From: Bacteroidota bacterium
GTDB taxonomy: Bacteria; Bacteroidota; JABWAT01
DNA: 53,458 nucleotides
Direction: 5' to 3'
Assembly: GCA_020161835.1 (NCBI GenBank)
Contig: JAIUNL010000012.1
Coordinates: 99,081-152,538, forward strand
Positions 35,150-42,299 of this stretch are shown here, piece after piece. Made by a program: the position numbers and the translations under genes. The notes below the pieces were generated by a model. It saw nothing but the letters and a program-made list of their open reading frames with translations. It made no database searches and was not told the origin of the DNA. Position 1 is the first letter of the stretch. Each line of letters begins with the position of its first letter.

Positions 35150-35757
35150 TACATTCATCTGAATTCACTTTTAAAATGACTGGTTTTTGCCAGCGGCCTC
35201 AGGATGATTGGTATTCCTATGCTTTAAATTTAAACTATCCGGTCATTGAAGAATCTACACTGCAATTTTTAGAAACCTGGGGCCTGTTAACCCGGCCGAA
35301 ACGAATTCTGGAATTGGGGTGTGGTTTTGGATTGATGTCATATCGGTTACTTTCCGTCCTACCAGAATCAACCTTAACGGGGATTGACTACAATGGAAAA
35401 AATGAAGAGGTCTTTAAAAAATTTACCAATAAAAGTGAAGTCGGTAAACGGTTTACTTTTTTAACCGGAAATGTAACTGAATTGTTACCTGCCCTGAATC
35501 AAACTTATGACTGGATTATTGTTGATGTTGATAAAAAGTATTATCCGGAACTGTTTTTACACCTTCCGGAAAAGTTAAACACAGGCGGGTATCTGATTGC
35601 AGATAATGTATTGTGGAAAGGTTGGGTTACCAGGCCAGGTGAAAAGAAAAACCCGGAACCCATCAGAAAATGGAATGAATTGGCTTTCAGCCATGATGGA
35701 TTTGAAACGATTCTGCTTCCGGTTGGTGACGGATTAACCATCATGAGGAAGAAATAG
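35146..35757 (+). CDS. SAM-dependent O-methyltransferase-like protein
   Basis: A 203-residue class I methyltransferase. The SAM-binding motif I is RILELGCGFGLMSYRLLSVL (about residues 54-73), followed by the acidic STLTGIDYNGK, then DWIIVDVDKKYYPELFLHLP and YLIADNVLWKGWV, the metal-associated D-N pair typical of catechol-O-methyltransferase-type enzymes. The substrate is unknown. The start (ATG overlapping the DUF429 stop) gives an extra 15 residues before MTGFCQRPQDDW, which could be the true start. It is convergent with dinB, whose stop codon comes directly after. Confidence 0.83.
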   Translation: MIHSSEFTFKMTGFCQRPQDDWYSYALNLNYPVIEESTLQFLETWGLLTRPKRILELGCGFGLMSYRLLSVLPESTLTGIDYNGKNEEVFKKFTNKSEVGKRFTFLTGNVTELLPALNQTYDWIIVDVDKKYYPELFLHLPEKLNTGGYLIADNVLWKGWVTRPGEKKNPEPIRKWNELAFSHDGFETILLPVGDGLTIMRKK

Positions 35758-36930
35758 TCAGCTCTTTTTTACTGAAAAACCGGCAATTTCAAGTGAATGT
35801 TTTCCAAACCGTTTTTTTAGGTCGTCAACTTTTGAAAATAAACGGTCAACCTTTTCAGTTGATTCTGATTCAAACAAATCCTGCGGAGATGAGTCAGCAG
35901 GTTCAAGTTTGGAAGATCCGAATCCGATCAGACGGATTTTGGTTGATGGCGTCCAGGCTTTTTCAAACAAAACCATAGCACGGTTAATGAGGCTGTGATC
36001 ATCATTCACCGGAAATGGATAAGTTTCAGAAAAAGTGTGGGTTTTAAAATCTCGGTCACGCAGCTTGAGTGTTAAGGTCGAGCTTTTTAGTTTTTGATTT
36101 CGCAGTGAAAAACCTACTTCCTGAGCACATTTGACCAATTGGTCTTTCATGCGCACGACATCGAAAGTATCGTCATCAAAGGTTCTTTCTGAAGAGACAG
36201 ATTTTCGTTCGTATTCAGTTTCAATGACATCACTTCCAATTCCCCTTGACTTTTTAAACAGATCAAGACCGGCTTTACCAAGAGACTTCTCGAGCTGGGT
36301 TTGCGAAAGTTTCTGAATATCACCTACCGTTTTTACACCAAACTTTTTTAAAACTTCAAGAATAGAATCACCAACACCCGGAATGATGTCAGCAGGAAGT
36401 GGCGCAAGGAGTTCAGGTTCAGACCCGGGAGGGATAAAAAAAATGCCGGCAGGTTTCGCCAGCTTTGATCCGATTTTGGCCATCAGTCGGTTTTGGCCTA
36501 TGCCACAGGAGGAAGGCAATCCTGTTTTTCTGTCAATTTCTGCACGAAGCCAGGAAGCAGCTTCAACCGGAGTTTGGAAAATATAGGTGTAGAGACCAGA
36601 AATATCAATGTAAAATTCATCAACACTGGCCTTTTCAAATCTCGGAGCAAAATCACGGACAATATCAGTCACCTGATGTGAATAATCAGCATAAAGAGAC
36701 ATTGTGCCATGAAGAAAAATGGCTTCAGGACAAGCTTTTTTCGCCCATCTGAGTGGCATTGCAGAATGAACGCCAAATTTTCTTGCTTCATAAGAGCATG
36801 CAGCCACAACTCCGCGTTCATCTCCGTGGCCACCCACAATTACCGGTTTCCCGATCAGTTCGGGGTGTTGAAGCCGTTCACAGGAGACAAAAAAAGTGTC
36901 CAGATCGAGATGAAGAATAACCCGGCTCAT
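35758..36930 (-). CDS. dinB: DNA polymerase IV (Y-family translesion polymerase)
   Basis: The 390-residue protein contains the Y-family catalytic signature: ILHLDLDTFFVSCERLQHPE at residues 5-24 with metal-binding Asp, VVAACSYEARKFGVHSAMPL and KASVDEFYIDIS (about residues 99-110). Helix-hairpin-helix elements follow (IIPGVGDSILEVLKKFGVKT), and the little-finger domain ends the protein. A C-terminal beta-clamp motif is not obvious. It overlaps lexA by 4 bp, so it is expressed with its own repressor under SOS control. Confidence 0.95.
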   Translation of the reverse strand: MSRVILHLDLDTFFVSCERLQHPELIGKPVIVGGHGDERGVVAACSYEARKFGVHSAMPLRWAKKACPEAIFLHGTMSLYADYSHQVTDIVRDFAPRFEKASVDEFYIDISGLYTYIFQTPVEAASWLRAEIDRKTGLPSSCGIGQNRLMAKIGSKLAKPAGIFFIPPGSEPELLAPLPADIIPGVGDSILEVLKKFGVKTVGDIQKLSQTQLEKSLGKAGLDLFKKSRGIGSDVIETEYERKSVSSERTFDDDTFDVVRMKDQLVKCAQEVGFSLRNQKLKSSTLTLKLRDRDFKTHTFSETYPFPVNDDHSLINRAMVLFEKAWTPSTKIRLIGFGSSKLEPADSSPQDLFESESTEKVDRLFSKVDDLKKRFGKHSLEIAGFSVKKS

Positions 36931-37571
36931 GATGCCCGGTTTGAATATCCTGCACCAAGTTTCCTGACAACACCAATTACTTTGCCGCCGATTCTGAAAC
37001 TTTGGCTGTCATCAACATAAATCGCCTGATATTTTGGATTCTGTGGTTGAAGTCTGATGCGGTCACCTTCATTATAGAATGTTTTTACCGTTGCTTCTTC
37101 ATCAATAATGGCAACAACAATATCACCATTAATGGCTGTCGCCTGGTGTTTGATAATTACAACATCACCATCCAGAATGCCATCATCTTTCATTGAATCA
37201 CCCTGTACTTTCAGGGCAAACACATTTCCGTTATCAGCAAAATAATTTCCGAAATTCAGGTAACCCTGAATATTTTCCTGTGCAAGAATGGGTGAACCGG
37301 CAGCAACCTTTCCGATAATTGGAATGCCAGGACTGAAGGTTTCCATTTCCTCTTCGGGAATAATAATATCAATGGCCCGGGCTTTAAACCCTGACTTTTT
37401 GATAAACCCTTTTTTCTCAAGTGCTTTGAGGTGATCTTTTACTGCTGTAAGTGAAGCAAATTTGAATTTATCTGCGATTTCCTGAAAAGAGGGAGGAAAA
37501 CCAAACTGCTTTTTATATTCGAGCAGATAGGCAAGGATCTGTTTTTGTCTGTCGGTTAGTCCTTCAGCCAT
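36927..37571 (-). CDS. lexA: SOS repressor LexA
   Basis: The 214-residue repressor has an N-terminal winged helix-turn-helix (LTDRQKQILAYLLEY, PPSFQEIADKFKFASLTAVK) and a C-terminal S24 peptidase domain. The self-cleavage site A91-G92 (KVAAGSPILAQ), nucleophile S126 (VQGDSMKDDG) and general base K163 (EATVKTF) are all in place. The ribosome site AGGAG lies 6-7 bp before the ATG. The upstream region contains its presumed operator at 37611-37626 overlapping a TTGACA -35 element. It forms the operon lexA-dinB. Confidence 0.97.
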   Translation of the reverse strand: MAEGLTDRQKQILAYLLEYKKQFGFPPSFQEIADKFKFASLTAVKDHLKALEKKGFIKKSGFKARAIDIIIPEEEMETFSPGIPIIGKVAAGSPILAQENIQGYLNFGNYFADNGNVFALKVQGDSMKDDGILDGDVVIIKHQATAINGDIVVAIIDEEATVKTFYNEGDRIRLQPQNPKYQAIYVDDSQSFRIGGKVIGVVRKLGAGYSNRAS

Positions 37572-37582
37572 TGAAGACTCCT

Positions 37583-37611
37583 GTATATTTATTTACTGTA
37601 TGTAAATATAC
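37583..37611 (-). promoter_or_regulatory. 29-bp palindrome in the lexA promoter
   Basis: The arms GTATATTTA and TAAATATAC are perfect, with an inner palindrome TATTTAC / GTAAATA around TGTAT, lying between the -35-like TTGACA and the lexA ribosome site. CTGT occurs at 37581, 37596 and 37611, exactly 15 bp apart. It may be a second regulator site or the core promoter. Confidence 0.55.
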
Positions 37612-37626
37612 TGTCAATAATAACAG
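37611..37626 (-). promoter_or_regulatory. LexA box upstream of lexA-dinB
   Basis: On the minus strand CTGTTATTATTGACAG is a perfect CTGT-N8-ACAG site. The TTGACA inside its right half is a good -35 element, so LexA binding would block RNA polymerase directly. It lies 40 bp before the lexA start and also within the spacer of the divergent DUF4835 gene. Confidence 0.82.
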
Positions 37627-37716
37627 ATAACAAGATGTCAGGTAAAAAAAATGATCTTCTGCCTGAGTCACGGAAAAAAATTGAACGAGTGGTCTGCAAT
37701 GTTTACTTTTACAGTT

Positions 37717-38613
37717 ATGATAAAAACATCTTTCTTTTCTATACTTATTCTTTTCCTTGTCGCTAACGTCTATTCACAGGAATTTATTGTAAACGTTCAG
37801 GTCAACGCCCAGAAGCTGAGCAACCAGTCTGACCGTGACGTTCTTAAGGACCTTGATCGTTCAATTAAGGAATACTTTGAAAAGTACAGGTGGACTGACG
37901 ATCCTTCATTCAATCCGGATACCCGTATAGACCTGACTATCAGTTTAATTATTGAAAACTCAACAATTGGCAGAAAATTCTCCGGACAACTATTTATTGG
38001 GGCATCACGTCTGATTTATAAAACAGATAAGCCCACTTCACTTTTCAGGTATTCTGATAAAAACATCGAATTTGAGTATTATCCCGGGATTCAGCTTCAG
38101 CATAATGAGCAGACCTTTGACCCATTGCCCTCTATTTTGAATTATTATGCTTATCTGATTCTGGGTATTGATGCTGATAGTTATGATCCGTTAGCCGGTA
38201 CGGTTTATTTTTCACGGGCTCATAAAATTGCAACAATGCCTGGTACGTCAGAAAATATGGGCTGGGTTAATGAAGCGACCGGTGAAAGCCGGAAACTTGC
38301 AGTTGATGAAATTCTTGATCCGAAGTACATTAACTACCGGAATGCATTTTTTAAATACCATTATGATGGACTTGATGTGATTCATTTTGACCCGGCAACG
38401 GGGCTTCAGGGTGTGGTAGACGGGTTAAATCTTGTCAGGGATACGAACATCAAATATCCGAACTCATTGTGGCGGCGCCGGTTTTTTGAGTCAAAGTATA
38501 AAGAAATTGCAGATATTTTCAGAGAAGCTCCTGGTGTTACTAAATCTGCTGTTTATGATATTCTTGCAAAAGCTGATCCGAGTCACCTTTCTGAATATGA
38601 ATCGCTAAGGTAG
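37717..38613 (+). CDS. DUF4835 family secreted protein
   Basis: With the ATG at 37717 the product has 298 residues and a clean signal peptide (MIKTSFFSILILFLVANVYS, cleavage before QEFIVNV). The frame is open to ATG 37699 and ATG 37651, but those starts add non-signal sequence. The mature part matches DUF4835, a Bacteroidota-specific family: VNVQVNAQKL, DYYPGI-like EFEYYPGIQL and SILNYYAYLILGIDADSYDP (about residues 141-160), then IKYPNSLWRRRFFESKYKEI. The function is unknown; a periplasmic or outer-membrane role is inferred from the signal peptide. It is divergent from lexA and followed immediately by a heptad repeat array. Confidence 0.85.
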   Translation: MIKTSFFSILILFLVANVYSQEFIVNVQVNAQKLSNQSDRDVLKDLDRSIKEYFEKYRWTDDPSFNPDTRIDLTISLIIENSTIGRKFSGQLFIGASRLIYKTDKPTSLFRYSDKNIEFEYYPGIQLQHNEQTFDPLPSILNYYAYLILGIDADSYDPLAGTVYFSRAHKIATMPGTSENMGWVNEATGESRKLAVDEILDPKYINYRNAFFKYHYDGLDVIHFDPATGLQGVVDGLNLVRDTNIKYPNSLWRRRFFESKYKEIADIFREAPGVTKSAVYDILAKADPSHLSEYESLR

Positions 38614-38701
38614 AAGTCAGAAGGTAGTAGGTAGTAGGTAGTAGGTAGTAGGTAGTAGGTAGTAGGTAGTAGGTAGTAGGTAGTAGGTAGTAGGTAGTAG
38701 G
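38609..38701 (+). repeat. Heptad tandem array (GGTAGTA)n starting at the DUF4835 stop codon
   Basis: From GGTAGAA (which contains the TAG stop) and GTCAGAA, the array runs into about eleven perfect GGTAGTA units up to 38701. The 7-bp register is unbroken from the stop codon onward. Confidence 0.92.
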
Positions 38702-38756
38702 GATTTTAGCTTTGGAAATTAGACACTCAATTTAAAATTATCAATTTGCATTTAAA

Positions 38757-38788
38757 ACAAAAAACCCGCCAGAAGCGGGTTTTTTGTT
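38757..38788. terminator. Bidirectional terminator between DUF4835 and PPi-PFK
   Basis: ACAAAAAACCCGC / GCGGGTTTTTTGT is a perfect stem flanked by A and T runs, usable from both converging genes. Confidence 0.88.
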
Positions 38789-38810
38789 AACTTTTCAGTT
38801 GTGGAACTGA

Positions 38811-40016
38811 TTAGAAATCACTGGTCATGATGAGCTGTGGCTTATCAGAAAAGTGTTCATATTTCGGACGGTAACGGTCAGTATCATAGAACTTATTAAC
38901 GTCAACCACTTTTTTGTAGCTGGTCACAACATCAATAGGAACATTATCATAACGACCATTTCTTAGGCTCACGAGTCTGCCACTGGTTCCCTGAAGTACC
39001 AGGTCAAGTGCAAGGTTGCCAAATGCCATCGGAACGATTGAATCCAGCGCATCAGGTGCACCAGAACGAACGATATAACCCATTCTCTGATTAATTACAT
39101 CAATCTTGCGTCCGTTGTTGTACTTGGCTGACATGTTTTTGAGTTGTTCAGAAACCACATCACCAATTCCACCCAGTTTTTTATGTCCGTAAGCATCAGT
39201 CTCTTCACCCTGGAACATCATATCGCCACCTTTGATTTTGGCGCCTTCAGAAACCAGCAGAACTGAATATTTGGACGGATTATCATTCCGGTCTTTTACC
39301 ATCAGTTCGGTAATGTGTTCCATGTCGAATTCATATTCAGGAATCAGACACCGGTTTGCAGCACCAGCCATTGTTGGCAACAGAGCAGAAAAACCTGCAT
39401 AACGGCCGAAAACTTCAATAACCAGAAAACGCTCATGTGAACCGGCAGGAGTTCTGAGCTCGTGGGTCAGTTCAATGGTACGGGAAATACAAGTTCCGAA
39501 TCCGATACAATAATCAGTTCCGGGGACGTCACCATCCATAGTTTTGGGAATAGCAATGACCTTCATGCCTTGTTTGTGCATGTGAACGCCATAACTCAGT
39601 GTATCATCGCCACCGATCGGAATCAAATAATCCAACCCGAGATAATCAATGTTTTTCTTTACTTCACCGGTAAGATCATTGATGGGTTCTTTGTAAACAT
39701 CTTTGTAAAGAGCGGGAACGTTGTCTTTTTTTACTTTGTCAGGACGGGTACGGGAAGTGTGAAGAAAGGTACCGCCAGTACGGCCGATCCGGTTTACCAA
39801 TTGCTCGGTAAGAAGAATTGCATCATCCTGTTCTTCAATTTTCTTATTCCGGTCGATGGTAATCATTCCTTCCCAGCCACGTCTGATACCATAAACCTGG
39901 TATCCTTCACGGATGGCACGAATGGTGACTGCACGGATTGCCGGATTGAGACCGGGGACGTCTCCGCCACCGGTTAAAATTCCGATTACGCCCTTCTTAG
40001 ATTTAACGCTTGCCAT
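38811..40016 (-). CDS. Pyrophosphate-type 6-phosphofructokinase
   Basis: Phosphorylates fructose-6-phosphate in glycolysis. The 401-residue protein has GILTGGGDVPGLNPAIRAV at residues 12-30, GGDDT at 135-139 and PKTMDGD at 157-163. The second Asp of GGDD (where ATP enzymes have Gly) and the Lys of PKT are the residues known to specify pyrophosphate as phosphoryl donor, so a reversible PPi-dependent enzyme is inferred. The common motif IDND is replaced by MDGD. It has its own promoter region and shares a terminator with DUF4835. Confidence 0.9.
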   Translation of the reverse strand: MASVKSKKGVIGILTGGGDVPGLNPAIRAVTIRAIREGYQVYGIRRGWEGMITIDRNKKIEEQDDAILLTEQLVNRIGRTGGTFLHTSRTRPDKVKKDNVPALYKDVYKEPINDLTGEVKKNIDYLGLDYLIPIGGDDTLSYGVHMHKQGMKVIAIPKTMDGDVPGTDYCIGFGTCISRTIELTHELRTPAGSHERFLVIEVFGRYAGFSALLPTMAGAANRCLIPEYEFDMEHITELMVKDRNDNPSKYSVLLVSEGAKIKGGDMMFQGEETDAYGHKKLGGIGDVVSEQLKNMSAKYNNGRKIDVINQRMGYIVRSGAPDALDSIVPMAFGNLALDLVLQGTSGRLVSLRNGRYDNVPIDVVTSYKKVVDVNKFYDTDRYRPKYEHFSDKPQLIMTSDF

Positions 40017-40124
40017 GTCTTTTCCTTCAATATTTTAATTGGATTCTGGCAATTTACAAAATTGTCTAAAATGATTAAACAAAAAAGCAGGTAATTAATT
40101 AATCTCTAATGGAAAAAAGAAAAC

Positions 40125-40187
40125 AGAAGGTAGAAGACAGGAGTCAGAATACGGGAGTAAGAAGAGAGGAGTTAGAATATAGATGTG
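40125..40187. repeat. Degenerate heptad array upstream of the PFK gene
   Basis: Nine units in exact 7-bp register: AGAAGGT AGAAGAC, then AGGAGTC AGAATAC, GGGAGTA AGAAGAG, and AGGAGTT AGAATAT AGATGTG. Units differ in sequence, yet the AGnAG frame is kept throughout. Confidence 0.7.
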
Positions 40188-40201
40188 GTCATTGAGGTTC
40201 T

Positions 40202-40224
40202 GGTCACTGAGCGGAGTCGAAGTG
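40202..40224. repeat. REP-like element (CACTGAGCGGAGTCGAAGTG core), copy 1
   Basis: The 20-bp core at 40205-40224 is an imperfect palindrome. Other copies are at 42231, 44165 and 47658. No REP-associated transposase is in the window. Confidence 0.8.
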
Positions 40225-40304
40225 TCGAAATGAATGGTTAGCCCTAAAGGTTTGGTAACCATTTCATCTACCTGCGTTTTGAAGGCAAAAGTTGAATATC
40301 CCAG

Positions 40305-40898
40305 TCACTTTTGAGATGAATCGAAATCTTTCCGGTCAGGAAAATAATAGTCAAGATTGACCAATTCACCGGTCGAAGTTCTGAATTCAAAATCATGACG
40401 GGTTTTCCACTTGAATCCGTTGCGAATTGCCACCTGCTTGCTGGGTTCATTGCCGGGTATAATTCTGACATAAAGACTTTTCAGGTTTAAGTCATTAAAA
40501 GACCACGTTATAATGCAATTAATTGATTCTTTGATGTACCCTTTGCCTTCATGGTTCGAGTCAATAAAGTAAGCAAGTTCAGCGAGACCTGATTTCCAGT
40601 TTATTGATTTAACTGTAATATATCCAATCAGGTTGTGATCAGAATTAAGCTTCACCAGAAAACTGAAAATGGATGATTCTTCCCACTCAAATAATCGTGA
40701 TTTCAGAAAACCCTGGGTCATAGCGGGAGTTTGTGTTTTTGAAATCAGGATCGGGAATGAATCAAGAAGGCGGTTTTTATTGGATTTTATCAGATTGAAA
40801 AAAACATCGGCATGATCCGGCGAAGAGGGTATTAAGGTCACCCTTTTTGACGTTAGGACAATTGAATGGCGGATATGAGGCGGATTATCTGGATTCAT
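40305..40898 (-). CDS. GNAT family N-acetyltransferase (RimJ/RimL-like)
   Basis: From ATG 40898 the product has 197 residues; a TTG at 40934 would add 12. The acetyl-CoA fold is recognisable: VLTSKRVTLIPSSPDHAD at the start, AELAYFIDSNHEGKGYIKES (motif A region, with GKGY in place of the usual GxG) and SLYVRIIPGNEPSKQVAIRN then GFKWKTR, the N-S/A motif of RimJ/RimL-type enzymes. It probably acetylates a protein N-terminus, ribosomal protein or small amine. It lies 23 bp downstream of the toroid protein gene and is likely co-transcribed with it. Confidence 0.8.
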   Translation of the reverse strand: MNPDNPPHIRHSIVLTSKRVTLIPSSPDHADVFFNLIKSNKNRLLDSFPILISKTQTPAMTQGFLKSRLFEWEESSIFSFLVKLNSDHNLIGYITVKSINWKSGLAELAYFIDSNHEGKGYIKESINCIITWSFNDLNLKSLYVRIIPGNEPSKQVAIRNGFKWKTRHDFEFRTSTGELVNLDYYFPDRKDFDSSQK

Positions 40899-40957
40899 TC
40901 TTGAAAGGTCGCAGAAAAAGCCGGTATCTGTCAATCAAAATCCATTAAAATTGCCAA

Positions 40958-42028
40958 TTATTTTGAGTTTTTAAGCAATTGATATTCTAAAAGAAGGGTT
41001 AAATTATAGGCTTTACTTCGAAAAGGAATATGAAACCAATTCACTTTGGCAAGTTTGGGCAAAAGAGGAAGTTCTTTCCCAGCCAGCATCGGTGCAACAA
41101 AAAAGGAGAAAGAGTCACAGTCAACTTCATCAGGATTGATAAGAAATGGGGGTTCCACGTTCAGCTTGAAAAGCGAAGATGCAAGAATAACCTGTTCCAT
41201 GGATGAGGTTGTTTTTACCATCAGACTTTTGCAGTCATGAATTACCTTTTCACGCAAATCTTCTAGAAATGAAATATGAAATGCACCTAAAAACCGGGCA
41301 ATATGATAAAGAATAATTGCAGTATTCGGGTAGGTGTTTGCAGTGTGATAGGTATTTTGAAAATGTTCATCACGGGTTAAGACCGACCTGATGTACCGCA
41401 TACTATCCATATCCTGCACGGAAACAGGGAGTTGATAACTATGTACAAAGTATAAAATATTACAGAGCACACAAAAGTCGAAATTTACCGGAATTGAGGC
41501 TGGTCCGATCCAAACTGAGTAAGCTCTCAAACCCAGGTGCTCTTCAAGAGTGTTTTTTATTTCACGCTGACTTCTGTTTGCATTTCTGTTGAGCACATCT
41601 TTTAGCCAGTGAGCTTCATTATTTGTTGCCTGCCGTGACATGTAAGCCATTACGGTACAATCAGCATCATCGGCTAGCTGAGAGCGTTCAAATCGTTTTA
41701 ATAAATGTCCGTTTGGGAAGGGTTTGGGTGGATTTGTCTGGTAAAAATTGTAAAGATCTTCACCTGTCAGGCTTTTGTAACGGTGGTAATTACGTAAAGC
41801 CAAAGAAATAATGTCCTGGGTTCTTGCCTGCTCCTGAATAGGAATCAGGTTTTGTAATTCTAAAAGGGTAAACGCAATGAGGGCTGTAAAATAGAGATTG
41901 TCATCTTCACGCTGAAAGGGCAGAAAGTAATGGTAACGTTGAGAAGGGAATAAACCTCTGGCATAAAAACCAGATCCATCTGATTGCAGTGCCTGGATCG
42001 TTTTCAGTAAACCTGATATAGACCGCAT
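40958..42028 (-). CDS. Alpha/alpha-toroid protein resembling terpene cyclase/prenyltransferase repeats
   Basis: The 356-residue, largely helical protein is not firmly recognised. Three features recall the squalene-cyclase/prenyltransferase toroid fold: an acidic motif LADDADCTVMAYM at about 118-130 (compare DxDDT-like motifs of class II terpene cyclases), a VNFDFCVLCNILYF stretch at 181-194 (a D-x-VVNANxL-type helix) and YPNTAIILYHIARF at 233-246. It has no signal peptide or membrane span and is much shorter than a true squalene-hopene cyclase, so it is probably a single-toroid protein of unknown substrate. A strong terminator lies upstream at 42135 and the GNAT gene lies downstream. Confidence 0.65.
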   Translation of the reverse strand: MRSISGLLKTIQALQSDGSGFYARGLFPSQRYHYFLPFQREDDNLYFTALIAFTLLELQNLIPIQEQARTQDIISLALRNYHRYKSLTGEDLYNFYQTNPPKPFPNGHLLKRFERSQLADDADCTVMAYMSRQATNNEAHWLKDVLNRNANRSQREIKNTLEEHLGLRAYSVWIGPASIPVNFDFCVLCNILYFVHSYQLPVSVQDMDSMRYIRSVLTRDEHFQNTYHTANTYPNTAIILYHIARFLGAFHISFLEDLREKVIHDCKSLMVKTTSSMEQVILASSLFKLNVEPPFLINPDEVDCDSFSFFVAPMLAGKELPLLPKLAKVNWFHIPFRSKAYNLTLLLEYQLLKNSK

Positions 42029-42134
42029 ATCATCCTGAGTAAAAAATTTCTCTCAAATTTAAGAATAATCCCACTGGAAAATATACAGGTAAAGGTTTGG
42101 TAAAGATTAAATTTTAATTGTATCAGTTCCTTAA

Positions 42135-42177
42135 AAACAAAAAGCCGGACTTTTCGCAAAGTCCGGCTTTTTGTTTG
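42135..42177. terminator. Strong bidirectional terminator
   Basis: Arms AAACAAAAAGCCGGACTTT and AAAGTCCGGCTTTTTGTTT form a 19-bp perfect stem with a four-base loop, flanked by A and T runs. It ends the phosphomannomutase transcript. Confidence 0.92.
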
Positions 42178-42230
42178 ATTCAAATTTGAATTACCAGGAT
42201 AATATCGGGCGCCCCAATATGACCCAAGTT

Positions 42231-42250
42231 CACTTCGACTTCGCTCAGTG
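42231..42250. repeat. REP-like element, copy 2, with complementary flanks
   Basis: CACTTCGACTTCGCTCAGTG is the inverted core with one substitution. The flanks CCCAAG (42223-42228) and CTTGGG (42253-42258) extend the stem. Confidence 0.8.
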
Positions 42251-42266
42251 TCCTTGGGAATTTCCT

Positions 42267-42296
42267 TGTCCCCAGTCACATGTCCCCTGTCACTGG
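42267..42296 (-). repeat. Heptad array next to the phosphomannomutase stop
   Basis: In the minus (gene) sense the units are GTGACAG GGGACAT GTGACTG then GGGACAA, four 7-bp units about 6 bp after the TAA stop. They also form a 14-bp higher-order repeat. Confidence 0.75.
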
Positions 42297-42299
42297 TAT

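Noticed and set aside
38609..38701. CRISPR-like array
   Set aside because: Units are 7 bp and contiguous with no spacers, and no cas genes are present.
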